Positions 14,397 through 23,524 of a DNA stretch of 34,040 bases are shown piece by piece. The position numbers were made by a program, and so were the translations under genes. Location of the stretch: the NCBI GenBank assembly GCA_944384385.1, contig CALWTG010000004.1:1-34040 (forward strand), read 5' to 3'. How positions within the stretch are numbered: position 1 is the first letter of the stretch; each line of letters begins with the position of its first letter. The DNA comes from an uncultured Clostridia bacterium (GTDB lineage: Bacteria > Bacillota > Clostridia > Christensenellales > UBA1242). Under the pieces are notes generated by a model. It saw only the letters and a list, made by a program, of their open reading frames with translations, made no database searches and was not told the DNA's origin.

Positions 14397-14410
14397 CAAA
14401 TTCTGTTGTG

Positions 14411-15376
14411 TTATTTTTTATTAAATTCTCTTAAATCTTTAAGCGTTAAGGTTTTCGTTTTAAGTAATTGCAACAGTTCTGATATTCTATCTAAATCGTC
14501 ACGAGAATAGTAGTCAATATAAATTCTGCCTTTTCTATCACTACCAATAGCTGAAACTTTAGTTGCAAACACCCTTTGCATTTCATCAATAAGCTCTTTA
14601 AGCTCCATACTTTGTTGTGGTGGTTGGTGTTTTGGCTTTGCGTCTGGGTTAAGATATTGCTTAACAAACTTTTCAAGCTCTCTAACAGTGATTTTTCCGT
14701 CACATGCTGCCGTTGCAAACTTTAATTGAGCCCTTGGGTCAGTAATGACAACCAAGCTTCTTGCATGTCCCGCCGAAAGCCTATTTTGTTCAACAAGTTT
14801 GATAACGTCAGGGGAGAGTGATAAAAGTCTTAAAGTATTTGCTATATTTGGACGGCTTATACCAATTCTATCAGCAACTGTCTCTTGCGTAAAATTATAT
14901 TCGTCCATAAGTTGTTTAATTGCTCTCGCTGCTTCAATTGGGTTTAAATCTTCTCTTTGCAAATTCTCTATAATAGAAATTTCCTTGATTTGTCTTTCTG
15001 TATAATTTTTAACAATACAAGGAACAGTGTCAAGTCCTGCAATTTTTGAAGCTCTCCATCTTCTTTCACCAGCAATAATTAAATACCCATCACCGTCAGT
15101 ATTGACCACAATAGGCTGAATCACTCCATGTGTACGGATTGATGCAGCAAGCTCATTTAAAGCATCTTCATCAAAATGTTTACGTGGTTGGTTAGGATTT
15201 GCATGAATTTTGCTTATTTCAATTTCGTTTACACCAGAGTTTGTCTTTTTTTCTACGCTTTCTTTTTTCGCCTGCGTTTGCGTTTCATTATCTTTTTCCA
15301 TATCAGCCACTTCTTCATCATATATGGATAAAAGCGCTCCAAGCCCTTTTCCTAATCCCATTTTCTTTTGTGCCAT
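14411..15376 (-). CDS. parB: Chromosome-partitioning protein ParB (Spo0J)
   Basis: ParB is a CTP-dependent DNA clamp that loads at parS and recruits SMC to the origin region. The 321-aa product starts with the usual GLGKGLGALL, then a charged linker. The N-terminal domain has NPNQPRKHFDEDAL and the CTP-binding box II GERRWRA; NLQREDLNPIEAA and the helix-turn-helix TQETVADRIGISRPNIANTLRLL follow, and a C-terminal dimerisation domain ends the protein. The ATG overlaps the parA stop by one base (TAATG) with GGAG upstream. Its six binding sites lie directly past its 3' end. Confidence 0.97.
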   Translation of the reverse strand: MAQKKMGLGKGLGALLSIYDEEVADMEKDNETQTQAKKESVEKKTNSGVNEIEISKIHANPNQPRKHFDEDALNELAASIRTHGVIQPIVVNTDGDGYLIIAGERRWRASKIAGLDTVPCIVKNYTERQIKEISIIENLQREDLNPIEAARAIKQLMDEYNFTQETVADRIGISRPNIANTLRLLSLSPDVIKLVEQNRLSAGHARSLVVITDPRAQLKFATAACDGKITVRELEKFVKQYLNPDAKPKHQPPQQSMELKELIDEMQRVFATKVSAIGSDRKGRIYIDYYSRDDLDRISELLQLLKTKTLTLKDLREFNKK

Positions 15377-16194
15377 TATTGTATACTCCTTGTTTTAATT
15401 TTTGTATTTTTAGTTATTTTTTTATAACTAATTTTATTTCTATCTAATATTTCCTCTGCTAAACTCAAATAAGCATTTGCGCCTTTCGACGATGTGTCAT
15501 ACAAAAGTATAGGTAGTCCATGACTTGGCGCTTCTGCCAAACGGATGTTTCTTGGTATGTATGTATCGTAAACTTTCGTGCTGAAAAACTTTCTCACCTC
15601 TTCGCTAACTTGCGCCACAAGGTTTGAACGGTTATCTTTCATTGTAAGTACAACGCCTTCTATTTTTAAACTAGGATTTAAGTGATGAATTATAAGCCTA
15701 ATGGTGTTCATGAGCTGAGTAAGCCCTTCAAGAGCAAAGAACTCACACTGAATAGGAATTATGACACTATCAGCAGCAGTTAAGGCGTTAACGGTCAAAA
15801 GCCCAAGCGATGGGGGACAGTCAATCAAAATAAAGTCATATCTATCTTTTATTCTTTCAAGTGCCTTTTTCACAACATGCTCTCTTGATGGCATTTGAAC
15901 GAGATCAATTTCTGCGCCTGCAAGGTCAACTGTTGAAGGAACAATATCCAATCCGTCAAGAACAGTCGGAACAATAACCTCATCAATCATAACTTCTTTG
16001 TCTATCACATTGTAGAGTGTTTTTAAATCATTGGTTTTTTCAACACCAACACCACTAGTTGCGTTTCCTTGTGGGTCCATATCAATTATAAGAACTTTAA
16101 GCCCCATGGCAGCCATATATGCCGCAACATTTATACAGGTAGTGGTTTTACCAACTCCGCCTTTTTGATTAGCAAATGCTATTGTTTTACCCAT
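15376..16194 (-). CDS. parA: Chromosome-partitioning ATPase ParA (Soj)
   Basis: A 272-aa deviant Walker ATPase that works with ParB in origin segregation; Soj in Bacillus also modulates DnaA. The start MGKTIAFANQKGGVGKTTTCINVAAY holds the KGGVGKTT P-loop; LIIDMDPQGNATSGVG is the Walker A' block, and FILIDCPPSLGLLTVNAL is Walker B. Length and pattern are standard for the chromosomal type. TTGGAG precedes the ATG. A promoter is likely at 16225-16254, so parAB is its own unit, separated from rsmG by a plus-strand gene. Confidence 0.97.
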   Translation of the reverse strand: MGKTIAFANQKGGVGKTTTCINVAAYMAAMGLKVLIIDMDPQGNATSGVGVEKTNDLKTLYNVIDKEVMIDEVIVPTVLDGLDIVPSTVDLAGAEIDLVQMPSREHVVKKALERIKDRYDFILIDCPPSLGLLTVNALTAADSVIIPIQCEFFALEGLTQLMNTIRLIIHHLNPSLKIEGVVLTMKDNRSNLVAQVSEEVRKFFSTKVYDTYIPRNIRLAEAPSHGLPILLYDTSSKGANAYLSLAEEILDRNKISYKKITKNTKIKTRSIQ

Positions 16195-16224
16195 ATTTTC
16201 TCCAAAATAATAAAATAATTATTT

Positions 16225-16254
16225 ACTATAATTTATTATATCATAAATTGTCAA
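16225..16254 (-). promoter_or_regulatory. parAB promoter
   Basis: On the minus strand TTGACA (16249-16254), an 18-nt spacer and TATAGT (16225-16230). Confidence 0.55.
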
Positions 16255-16263
16255 AAAATCAAT

Positions 16264-16287
16264 AAAAAAACGCCTTATAATCAAGGC
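16264..16287 (-). terminator. Terminator upstream of parA
   Basis: GCCTT (16272-16276) pairs with AAGGC (16283-16287). On the minus strand the stem is followed by seven Ts (16264-16270). It would stop transcripts running antisense through the HExxH gene from mnmEG-rsmG. Confidence 0.65.
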
Positions 16288-16299
16288 AAGCCTTTTATA

Positions 16300-16327
16300 T
16301 TGACTTTTATCATATATATGATAAAAT
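16300..16327 (+). promoter_or_regulatory. HExxH gene promoter, probably leaderless
   Basis: TTGACT (16300-16305), a 16-nt spacer and TAAAAT (16322-16327). The ATG begins 7 nt after the -10 box, with no Shine-Dalgarno sequence. Confidence 0.6.
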
Positions 16328-16334
16328 ATTATAA

Positions 16335-17441
16335 ATGGAAATTTACACAGACACAAAAATCAATGTAACAAAAAGCTTTGTTGAGCTTCTTGAAACAAAA
16401 AATTTGCACAAAAAAGAAAATATTAAAAGCTTGTGCTATCTTTTTGCAAAATATTGTTTAAGTGACCTTGGTCTTGAAGGCTTGGAGGTCGTCTTTTTAA
16501 AAGACGTAAAAGGGCGTTTTGGTTCGTATGCAGAAAATAAAATTTATTTAAATTCAAGATATTTAGGTCGCAATTTGCCTATTGTTTTAAACACAATAGC
16601 ACATGAAATAAAGCATCATCACCAATCGACACTTGTTAATCACAAAAAGTTAAACGAGAAAAGTGATGTAATTTTTCCAATCAAACACTTCAATAGCCAT
16701 ATTTCTTTTGTCATTTATGACGAAAATAATTTATTTAATCCAGTATATTTCACTTCTCAAAATGAAAAAGAAGCTCGTGAGTACGCTTTGCAAATTACGG
16801 AAAAGTTTTTAACTGATGTCAAACTCCATAGCTGCGCATTTTCAACCTCTTGGGCAAATTCAGTTTTAAAGAAAAACGATGAATTTAAAAAAATAGAACA
16901 AAAAAAATATGCAGAAAACTTGGAAAAATCAAACAAAACCAAAAAAACATTAAAAAATATTACAAAATATACAATAATTGCGTTAATCAAATTTTCACTA
17001 GGTGATGCTTCTAGTTTACAAAATAATCATATTGAATATTATGCAAATTTAACAAAAAGTATTGACGGTTCTTTGGCGAGTATTTACGCAATGCTGTTTG
17101 ATTACGAAAATTCCGACGAAGTTGTTCAAAAAGTTTTTGATACAAGCATAAAGTTAAAAGATGTAAAAACATTAAATGTTTTAATAAATCACCAAAACAT
17201 ACATTTGTCAGAAAACGAAATTCTTAAAAGTCTTTTTGTTATTTTAGACAAAAAGCCTTTAAGTTTTAACGATGCTCAAAAACTATATTTATATTCTTAC
17301 GATAGTAGTGATTCAAAATATTTAACAAAAAAATATAACGAGGAATTATTAAAATTTTTAAAAGATAAAAAATTACAAAAAAATATTGATTTTGATAAAA
17401 ATAACAAAAAAAATGACGAAAATTCATCATTTTTTAAATAA
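16335..17441 (+). CDS. Putative zinc-dependent peptidase (HExxH), unknown family
   Basis: A 368-aa soluble protein. IVLNTIAHEIKHHHQ at about residues 83-97 contains H90-E91-x-x-H94, the zincin metal/catalytic motif, preceded by a hydrophobic strand and the KIYLNSRYL segment usual just before such helices. NEKEAREYA at about 143-151 could supply the third zinc ligand. The C-terminal half (~170-368) is Lys/Asn-rich, helical and without known motifs, ending in a very charged tail. A catalytic role is inference from the motif alone. It is the only plus-strand gene between 14.4 and 33 kb, sits between rsmG and parA which are usually adjacent, and overlaps the rsmG 3' end by 8 bp, so it looks inserted. 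Confidence 0.7.
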   Translation: MEIYTDTKINVTKSFVELLETKNLHKKENIKSLCYLFAKYCLSDLGLEGLEVVFLKDVKGRFGSYAENKIYLNSRYLGRNLPIVLNTIAHEIKHHHQSTLVNHKKLNEKSDVIFPIKHFNSHISFVIYDENNLFNPVYFTSQNEKEAREYALQITEKFLTDVKLHSCAFSTSWANSVLKKNDEFKKIEQKKYAENLEKSNKTKKTLKNITKYTIIALIKFSLGDASSLQNNHIEYYANLTKSIDGSLASIYAMLFDYENSDEVVQKVFDTSIKLKDVKTLNVLINHQNIHLSENEILKSLFVILDKKPLSFNDAQKLYLYSYDSSDSKYLTKKYNEELLKFLKDKKLQKNIDFDKNNKKNDENSSFFK

Positions 17442-18135
17442 TAGGGTTTGTTTTTGGTAAATTTTTTGGTCTTGGATATTTTGTAGGCGTACTTAATATT
17501 TTTGAAATAATTATATTCGTTCTAATACTATTTTCTTCTTTTATTATTACATTTTGTAGTTTTTCAATTTTGCCACCAAGCACTTTTATTGCATTGCTTG
17601 CTTCTTTCATTTCTTCCTCGGCTTTTAAACTCTTGTATGCTATCATTATTCCGCCACTTCTTACAAGTGGCAAACAATATTCGCACAAAGTGTTAAGCTT
17701 TGCAACTGCACGCGACACGCAAACATCGTAACTTTCTCTATTTTGTTTTGCTAAGTCCTCGGCTCGTGAGTGTATACATATTGTATTGTCAAACTTAAAT
17801 ATTTCAACAACTTTCTTTAAAAAGTTTATTCTTTTTTGCAAACTGTCAAGAAGTGTTAGTTTTATGTCGGGTCTAAGTATTTTTAAAGGAATGCCAGGAA
17901 GTCCTGCACCAGTCCCAACATCAACAACACTTGCATTTTTTGGTATTATTTTTATTGGCAACACACTGTCAAGAATATTCTTTATTGCAAAATCTTTTTT
18001 GTCGACTATGCGCGTTAAATTAAGCGTCTTGTTTTGCTCAATAACAATATTATAATATTTATTTAATTTAATAAGCGCGTCATCGGTGTACGGAATTTCA
18101 TATTTGTCAAAAAGTTGTTTTAATATTTCAATCAT
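17434..18135 (-). CDS. rsmG: 16S rRNA (guanine-N7) methyltransferase RsmG (GidB)
   Basis: The product methylates N7 of G527 (E. coli numbering) of 16S rRNA with SAM. The 233-aa product has the motif I SVVDVGTGAGLPGIPLKI, then LTLLDSLQKRINFLKKV, VCVSRAVAKL and a C-terminal SIRTNIIISK. GAGGTAA lies before the ATG. It begins 2 bp after the mnmG stop and is the last gene of mnmE-mnmG-rsmG. Confidence 0.94.
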   Translation of the reverse strand: MIEILKQLFDKYEIPYTDDALIKLNKYYNIVIEQNKTLNLTRIVDKKDFAIKNILDSVLPIKIIPKNASVVDVGTGAGLPGIPLKILRPDIKLTLLDSLQKRINFLKKVVEIFKFDNTICIHSRAEDLAKQNRESYDVCVSRAVAKLNTLCEYCLPLVRSGGIMIAYKSLKAEEEMKEASNAIKVLGGKIEKLQNVIIKEENSIRTNIIISKILSTPTKYPRPKNLPKTNPII

Positions 18136-18137
18136 AT

Positions 18138-19988
18138 TTACCTCAAAGATTTTATATACATCATAAGTATTGTAACATCGGCAGGGGATACTCCAGAAAT
18201 TCTTGACGCCTGTCCTATTGATGTTGGTCTTATGCTAGTTAGTTTTTGTCTTGCTTCAATTCTTAGCCCTTTTAGTTCGTTGTAGTCTATGGTTTCAGGA
18301 ATGAGCATATTCTCTTGCTTTTTAAAATTTTCAATGTCCTCTTGCTCTTGTTTTAAATATCCCTCAAACTTCACTTCTGTGTTTACATATTCAAGTGCGC
18401 GCTTTGATATTCCGTCAAAAAGATGGAAGTATTTATCGACATCAAATATGTCTATGTTCGACCTTTTTATCATCTTTTTTACTGTTTGAGAAGTGTCAGG
18501 TACACTTTCGTTTTGTTGTTCGTAGAGAGCTTTAAATTGCTCAACTTTGTATTTTTGCTCTAAAATTTCGTAAATTTTTGCTATTTCTTGCTGTTTTTTC
18601 TCAAATTTTTCCCATCTTTCGTCACTAACTAGACCTATTTCTCTACCTATTGGCGTCAATCTTTTATCAGCGTTGTCTTGACGAAGGCGAAGTCTATACT
18701 CAGCACGTGAAGTCATCATTCTGTATGGCTCATTTGTTCCCTTTGTTACAAGGTCGTCAATAAGAACACCAATATACGCCTCATTTCGTTTCAAAACAAG
18801 TGGAGATTTTTCGTCTATGAATCTACTTGCATTTATCCCCGCAACGATGCCCTGAGCTGCCGCTTCTTCATACCCGCTTGTGCCATTTATTTGACCTGCA
18901 AAAAACAAACCTTTTATGTTTTTGTGCATAAGTGATGGATAGAGCTCGGTGCTATCTATTAGGTCATATTCAATAGCATAAGCGTCACGCATAATTTGTG
19001 CATGTTCAAGACCTTCAATGGTTTTGTACATCTCTTTTTGAACATCGACAGGAAGCGATGTTGACACGCCTTGAATATACACTTCATTTGTGTAAAGTCC
19101 CTCGGGCTCCAAAAATATTTGGTGGCGAGTTTTGTCGGCAAACCTTACAATTTTGTCTTCAATTGAAGGGCAGTATCTTGGTCCAACACCTTTGATTATT
19201 CCACTGTACATTGGAGCACGAGAAAGGTTATTTCTTATTATCTCGTGAGTTTTTTCATTGGTGTAGGTGAGATAGCAGTCACGAATATTTTTAGGTGGCG
19301 TTTCTGTTATGAAACTAAAAGTTTGAATATCGTCTTCACCGTGTTGAACACTGAGTTTTGAATAGTCTATTGTTCTGCCGTTCATTCTTGCAGGTGTGCC
19401 TGTTTTAAATCTTTTTATTGTTATTCCAAGATTTTTCAAACTGTCACTTAAATTTTCAGAACGAGAAAAGCCGTTTGGGCCACTCTGTTTACTGTATTCT
19501 CCAATAATTATTTTACTTTTAAGATAAACACCACTACAAATAACAACTGCACTTGCAAGGTATGTCTCGCCCTGAGCCGTTTTTACACCTTTGATGACAT
19601 TATCTTCGCAAATAAGTTTTTCAACTTCGGCTTGTTTTATTGTTATGTTCTCATTGTTTTCAAGCGTCTGTTTCATATTGTTGTGATAAAGTTGTTTGTC
19701 GACCTGAGCACGAAGTGAGTAAACTGCTGGACCTTTGCCACGATTTAACATTCTTATTTGAATTGCACTTTTGTCTGCGCAAACGCCCATTTCTCCGCCA
19801 AGTGCATCAATTTCACAAACAAGGTGACCTTTTGCCGTTCCACCAATACTTGGATTGCATGGCAAAAAACCGATAGCATCGAGGCTTATCGTGAGTAATA
19901 ATGTTTTTTTCCCAAGTCTTGCTAAGGCTAGGGCACTTTCACAACCTGCGTGTCCACCGCCTATAACTATTGCATCAAAATTATTCAT
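18138..19988 (-). CDS. mnmG: tRNA uridine-34 modification enzyme MnmG (GidA)
   Basis: MnmG is an FAD protein that, with MnmE, installs the carboxymethylaminomethyl group at wobble U34. The 616-aa product starts NNFDAIVIGGGHAGCESALA (FAD-binding GxGxxG), continues with LPCNPSIGGTAKGHLV, the catalytic-Cys block around RYCPSIEDKIVRF and QIFLEPEGL, GTSGYEEAAAQGIVAGINA, and the C-terminal helical domain for MnmE and tRNA contact. The ATG at 19988 is preferred: AGGA lies eight bases upstream and it follows the mnmE stop; a TTG at 20006 would add six residues. Confidence 0.96.
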   Translation of the reverse strand: MNNFDAIVIGGGHAGCESALALARLGKKTLLLTISLDAIGFLPCNPSIGGTAKGHLVCEIDALGGEMGVCADKSAIQIRMLNRGKGPAVYSLRAQVDKQLYHNNMKQTLENNENITIKQAEVEKLICEDNVIKGVKTAQGETYLASAVVICSGVYLKSKIIIGEYSKQSGPNGFSRSENLSDSLKNLGITIKRFKTGTPARMNGRTIDYSKLSVQHGEDDIQTFSFITETPPKNIRDCYLTYTNEKTHEIIRNNLSRAPMYSGIIKGVGPRYCPSIEDKIVRFADKTRHQIFLEPEGLYTNEVYIQGVSTSLPVDVQKEMYKTIEGLEHAQIMRDAYAIEYDLIDSTELYPSLMHKNIKGLFFAGQINGTSGYEEAAAQGIVAGINASRFIDEKSPLVLKRNEAYIGVLIDDLVTKGTNEPYRMMTSRAEYRLRLRQDNADKRLTPIGREIGLVSDERWEKFEKKQQEIAKIYEILEQKYKVEQFKALYEQQNESVPDTSQTVKKMIKRSNIDIFDVDKYFHLFDGISKRALEYVNTEVKFEGYLKQEQEDIENFKKQENMLIPETIDYNELKGLRIEARQKLTSIRPTSIGQASRISGVSPADVTILMMYIKSLR

Positions 19989-19990
19989 AA

Positions 19991-21319
19991 TTATTTTCCT
20001 AAGCAAAATTTGCTGAAAATTTCATCAATTATCGCTTCATTTGCTGTTTCTCCTGTAATTTCTCCCAATTTTTGCCAAATTTTTTTGATTTGCATATCAA
20101 GTATGTCTAGTGTGACGCTATTTTCACTTGTCACTTTTTCAATCATCTCAATTGCTTCTTTAAGCGCTTCGTAGTGCCGTTTATTTGTTATTTGGAGTTG
20201 ACTATAATCAATTTTATCAAGCCTTGTCTTTCTCAAAATCTCGTCAAATACTGCGTCAATATTTATGTTCTGTTTTGCACTGACAACTATTGCATTGCCT
20301 ATATTAACTTTTTTAGGCATATCACTTTTGTTTATGACATAAATCACTTTTGACTTGTCAAGATTTTTCTCAAGTTCTTTATCTTCATTATCAAGACTTT
20401 CACTCCCGTCAATAACAAATAATATGATGTCACTTTGCTCTATTGTCTTTTTGCTTTTTTCGACGCCAATTTTCTCTACAATGTCATCACTTTCTCTTAT
20501 TCCTGCGGTGTCAATAAAGTTTATTTTTAGACCTTTATAATTTACAGTCTCTTTGAGTGTGTCGCGTGTTGTTCCTTTGACATCTGTGACTATGGCTCTG
20601 TCTTCTTTGAGTAGTGCATTAAGAAGACTACTTTTTCCAACATTTGGCTTACCAACAATGGCAACATCAACACCAAACTTTATTTTTTCGCCATTTTTGT
20701 ATGTTTTTTCCAAATTTTTTAATGTTTCAAACGAATTTTTCAAAATTTCAACAACCGCTTGTTCTGACATTGCTTCGTCGTCATGTTCAGGGTAGTCGAG
20801 TGCGACTTCCAAATTAGCAACGCCGTTTTTTAAGTCATCTTGAATTTTCTTGACTTGTTTAAAAAGAGAGCCTTCGGCTAGTTTACTTGATGCTTTTATT
20901 TCGGCATCGCTTGTGGCGTTTATCATATCAATTGTTGCTTCGGCTTCATCAAGCGACATCTTCCCATTCAAAAATGCACGCTTTGAAAACTCTCCATTTT
21001 GTGCTAGCGATGCACCTTTTTCAACAATTCTATCCAAAACTTTTGTTGCAAGATATTCTCCGCCATGAATTTGAAATTCGACAACATCTTCACCAGTGAA
21101 AGAATATGGTGCTTTGAAATAAACCATCATACATCTTTCTTTTGCATCACCAAGGTCAAAATCGCCAATATATAATAGGCGAGGAGTGATATCTGAATTT
21201 TGTATTTTTTTTGAATAAAAAAGACTGCGCCCAATTTTGAGTGCATCATCTCCGCTAATTCTAACTATTGCAATCCCACCACTTCCAAGCGGTGTTGAAA
21301 TTTGTGCTATTGTACTCAT
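19991..21319 (-). CDS. mnmE: tRNA modification GTPase MnmE (TrmE)
   Basis: The GTPase partner of MnmG in U34 modification. The 442-aa product begins MSTIAQISTPLGSGGIAIVR (formyl-THF-binding domain), has the G-domain inserted in a helical domain (GKPNVGKSSLLNALL for G1, TTRDT for G2, DTAGIRES for G3, NKSD for G4), and ends with the catalytic CLGK. Its -10 box TATAAT ends only 6 nt before the ATG and no ribosome-binding site is seen, so it is probably leaderless. The hipA-like gene upstream ends 44 bp away without a visible terminator, so read-through is also possible. Confidence 0.96.
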   Translation of the reverse strand: MSTIAQISTPLGSGGIAIVRISGDDALKIGRSLFYSKKIQNSDITPRLLYIGDFDLGDAKERCMMVYFKAPYSFTGEDVVEFQIHGGEYLATKVLDRIVEKGASLAQNGEFSKRAFLNGKMSLDEAEATIDMINATSDAEIKASSKLAEGSLFKQVKKIQDDLKNGVANLEVALDYPEHDDEAMSEQAVVEILKNSFETLKNLEKTYKNGEKIKFGVDVAIVGKPNVGKSSLLNALLKEDRAIVTDVKGTTRDTLKETVNYKGLKINFIDTAGIRESDDIVEKIGVEKSKKTIEQSDIILFVIDGSESLDNEDKELEKNLDKSKVIYVINKSDMPKKVNIGNAIVVSAKQNINIDAVFDEILRKTRLDKIDYSQLQITNKRHYEALKEAIEMIEKVTSENSVTLDILDMQIKKIWQKLGEITGETANEAIIDEIFSKFCLGK

Positions 21320-21325
21320 ATGGAT

Positions 21326-21353
21326 ATTATATCACATACAATCAAAATGACAA
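21326..21353 (-). promoter_or_regulatory. mnmE promoter, probably leaderless
   Basis: On the minus strand TTGTCA (21348-21353), a 16-nt spacer and TATAAT (21326-21331), then six bases and the ATG at 21319. Confidence 0.65.
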
Positions 21354-21363
21354 CATTTTAAAA

Positions 21364-22344
21364 TTATTTTTCAAGAGTTTGCTCTCTTGTGCTTGTTTCT
21401 TCGTCGCTCAAAGCACCATGCTTTAACATATTTTTTATAAACATTGTTTTTATGGTTTTTTCACATTCAAAGAGATAGTTTTGGTAGTCTTGTGGTACTT
21501 CCACTCCTTTTGATTGAGTTATATCAATACATTTTTTTATATCAAAGTTTTTTATTGCATTTATTAAAAACAACTTATAAGTCGAATGGTCCTTTGCCAT
21601 TTTCACAACATCTTCAATATTTTCAACAAATTTACGGCTTCTGTCTATCTTTGTATACGAAACATCAATATTTGAACTTAAATCCATATCTTCAGTCAAA
21701 AACCGTGAGTTTGGATAACTTTCGCTATACCACAATCTTGATATAGATTTTAATCCAAAAGCCATTTCGTTGTCGATTAGGGGAGAAAGGCGAAGTGTTT
21801 TGTCTTTTTTGTTGTATATAATATGTACATTTTGTCCGTGTCTGTCTTGTTGAAATGTCAAAAGGTCAAAAACAATCATTTTGTACATATCAAACCTAAA
21901 ATGCCTGTCAAGTTTAAGATTATTCCTTTTGGCATAAGATTTCATATATTCAACAATTTTTTCAAAACACGAAAAGTGGTAATATGGTATATATTCTTCT
22001 ATCTTATTTGTTTCTTCGTCTTTACCGTTTGTAAGAAAGCTAGCAAGTCCAAATATTTGTTCGTCGTTGTAATTTTTGAAAATTGGCTCATATTGTGCGC
22101 ACTCAACATCTACCATTTTTGCAAGCTCACAGCACAAAAGTTCATTTATGAGTCTTTCTTTTCTTTGCTTGTATAACAATCCCATGTCAAATGTTTTAAC
22201 AATCGCATCGCCATTTTTTAAATGAAAAATTTTGTTGCCAAGTTTGTGCGTGGATATTCCAAGTTTTTGGCTATTATTGTGCGCTTGTTTGTTTTGAAGT
22301 GCACTTTGAAAATTTATTAACTTCAATTTTTTATATTTCGACAT
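21364..22344 (-). CDS. HipA/CtkA-like protein kinase, paralog 1
   Basis: A 326-aa member of a three-gene paralogous set in this block. The kinase-like landmarks are GDAIVKTF (Lys50, ATP lysine candidate), INELLCCELAK, the catalytic loop VFDLLTFQQDRHGQN (Asp167, Asn172) and LRLSPLIDNEMAFG (Asp191, metal ligand candidate). This QxDRHxxN...DNE arrangement is that of the HipA C-terminal and CtkA kinases; the HipA N-terminal subdomain is absent and no HipB-type antitoxin is adjacent. The C-terminus has GVEVPQDYQNYLFECEK, shared by all three copies. AAAGGTAA precedes the ATG. It follows paralog 2 by 52 bp and is probably co-transcribed with it. Substrate and function are unknown. Confidence 0.78.
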   Translation of the reverse strand: MSKYKKLKLINFQSALQNKQAHNNSQKLGISTHKLGNKIFHLKNGDAIVKTFDMGLLYKQRKERLINELLCCELAKMVDVECAQYEPIFKNYNDEQIFGLASFLTNGKDEETNKIEEYIPYYHFSCFEKIVEYMKSYAKRNNLKLDRHFRFDMYKMIVFDLLTFQQDRHGQNVHIIYNKKDKTLRLSPLIDNEMAFGLKSISRLWYSESYPNSRFLTEDMDLSSNIDVSYTKIDRSRKFVENIEDVVKMAKDHSTYKLFLINAIKNFDIKKCIDITQSKGVEVPQDYQNYLFECEKTIKTMFIKNMLKHGALSDEETSTREQTLEK

Positions 22345-22396
22345 TTTTACCTTTTGAAAATATATTGTTTAAATCTATATTAACGAAATATTTTGC

Positions 22397-23350
22397 CTAT
22401 CTTTCAAGTCCTATTTTTTGTGTTTCACTGTGTGCGTCTATTTTCTTAATATATTCTCTAAATATGCTTTTTACTTTTCTTTCACAAGCAAAAAGATATT
22501 TTTTGTATTTTTCAGGTATTTCGACGCCTTTTTCTTCAACTTTTTTTATAGCTTTTGCTACATTGAAATTTTTCCATTGTCTTTTCAAGATTTCATATTT
22601 TTCATCATCGGTCTGTGCACATAATATTATATTCTCAATATTTTCTGTGTATGTTCCCTTCGAGATTGTGAGATACTGCGTCCCGCTTTTTTCTTCCTCC
22701 ATATCGGTCATTATATCTTTCCACTTTATTCCTTCTTTGTTAAAATTAAACAAATCAAGGGTTTTTGCACCAAAAGACATTTCGTTGTCAATTAGGGGAG
22801 AGAGATATAAAAAATTGTTTTGTTTATTATATAACATATGAATATTGTTTAAATGCCTATCTTGTTGGAGAGTAAGTGTGTCAAAAACAACAACTTTGTA
22901 TAAGTCATTTTCAATGTTTGGATCTAGTACATAAAGTTTTTTATCGCAATATTCGTAGAGGTCAACAACCATATCTTCAATATTCGTTGAATCGTATTTA
23001 ATAAGAGAATTGTATGAGATTAATCTTTCTCCCTTTTTTCTAACATCAAAGCTTATGTTCCCTTGTCTTTTATCTTTTATTGCTGGCAAGTATTTTGCGC
23101 ATGGTACGCCCATCTTTTTTGCAAGTTCATAGCACAAAAGTTCATTTATTCTTCGGAATTCTTTTGTTCTGACATAATACATATCGCCGTAAGTCTTGAA
23201 AATGGCATTGCCTTCTTTTAAGGCATACCAACAATTTTCTCCTCTGACGACAGATATACCACTCCCATCAAATTGTTTTTTTAAAGATTTTGCAAGTTCC
23301 AAATTAACGGGATATACTGTTTTATCATTTTTCTTTAAAACTACTTTCAT
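22397..23350 (-). CDS. HipA/CtkA-like protein kinase, paralog 2
   Basis: A 317-aa paralog of its neighbours. It has EGNAIFKTY (ATP lysine candidate near residue 52), RINELLCYELAKKMGVPCAKYLP, VFDTLTLQQDRHLNN (Asp near 164) and LYLSPLIDNEMSFG, and GVEIPEKYKKYLFACE at the end. The ATG at 23350 is chosen because the product then lines up with the other two and because TTGAAA-17-TAGTAT (23358-23386) ends 7 nt upstream, which fits a leaderless mRNA; a TTG at 23386 has no ribosome-binding site and coincides with the -35 box. Confidence 0.78.
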   Translation of the reverse strand: MKVVLKKNDKTVYPVNLELAKSLKKQFDGSGISVVRGENCWYALKEGNAIFKTYGDMYYVRTKEFRRINELLCYELAKKMGVPCAKYLPAIKDKRQGNISFDVRKKGERLISYNSLIKYDSTNIEDMVVDLYEYCDKKLYVLDPNIENDLYKVVVFDTLTLQQDRHLNNIHMLYNKQNNFLYLSPLIDNEMSFGAKTLDLFNFNKEGIKWKDIMTDMEEEKSGTQYLTISKGTYTENIENIILCAQTDDEKYEILKRQWKNFNVAKAIKKVEEKGVEIPEKYKKYLFACERKVKSIFREYIKKIDAHSETQKIGLER

Positions 23351-23357
23351 ATTATAT

Positions 23358-23386
23358 ATACTATCATACTTGATTGATTTTTTCAA
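23358..23386 (-). promoter_or_regulatory. Kinase paralog 2 promoter, probably leaderless
   Basis: On the minus strand TTGAAA (23381-23386), a 17-nt spacer and TAGTAT (23358-23363), then seven bases and the ATG at 23350. Confidence 0.6.
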
Positions 23387-23480
23387 TATTAAATATATGA
23401 TACTTTGTTAAATAGAACTTAACTTAAAAAATTCGTTTTTTTGATTTGTATTTTTTTTAAAACATTTTTTAAATATTTAA

Positions 23481-23510
23481 AAAAAGTTCGGATTACTTCC
23501 GAACTTTTAA
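23481..23510 (-). terminator. Terminator of the 603-aa gene
   Basis: AAAAGTTCGGA (23482-23492) pairs with TCCGAACTTTT (23498-23508), just past the stop of the helical-protein gene, with Ts following on the minus strand. Confidence 0.85.
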
Positions 23511-23524
23511 TTTATATTTAATTA

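Noticed and set aside
19989..20006. TTG start of mnmG at 20006
   Set aside because: The ATG at 19988 fits the family N-terminus and the AGGA spacing better.
22337..22343. TTCGACA at the start of kinase paralog 1 as a 0A box
   Set aside because: A single 7-mer is expected several times by chance in 34 kb, and this one overlaps coding sequence without phased neighbours.
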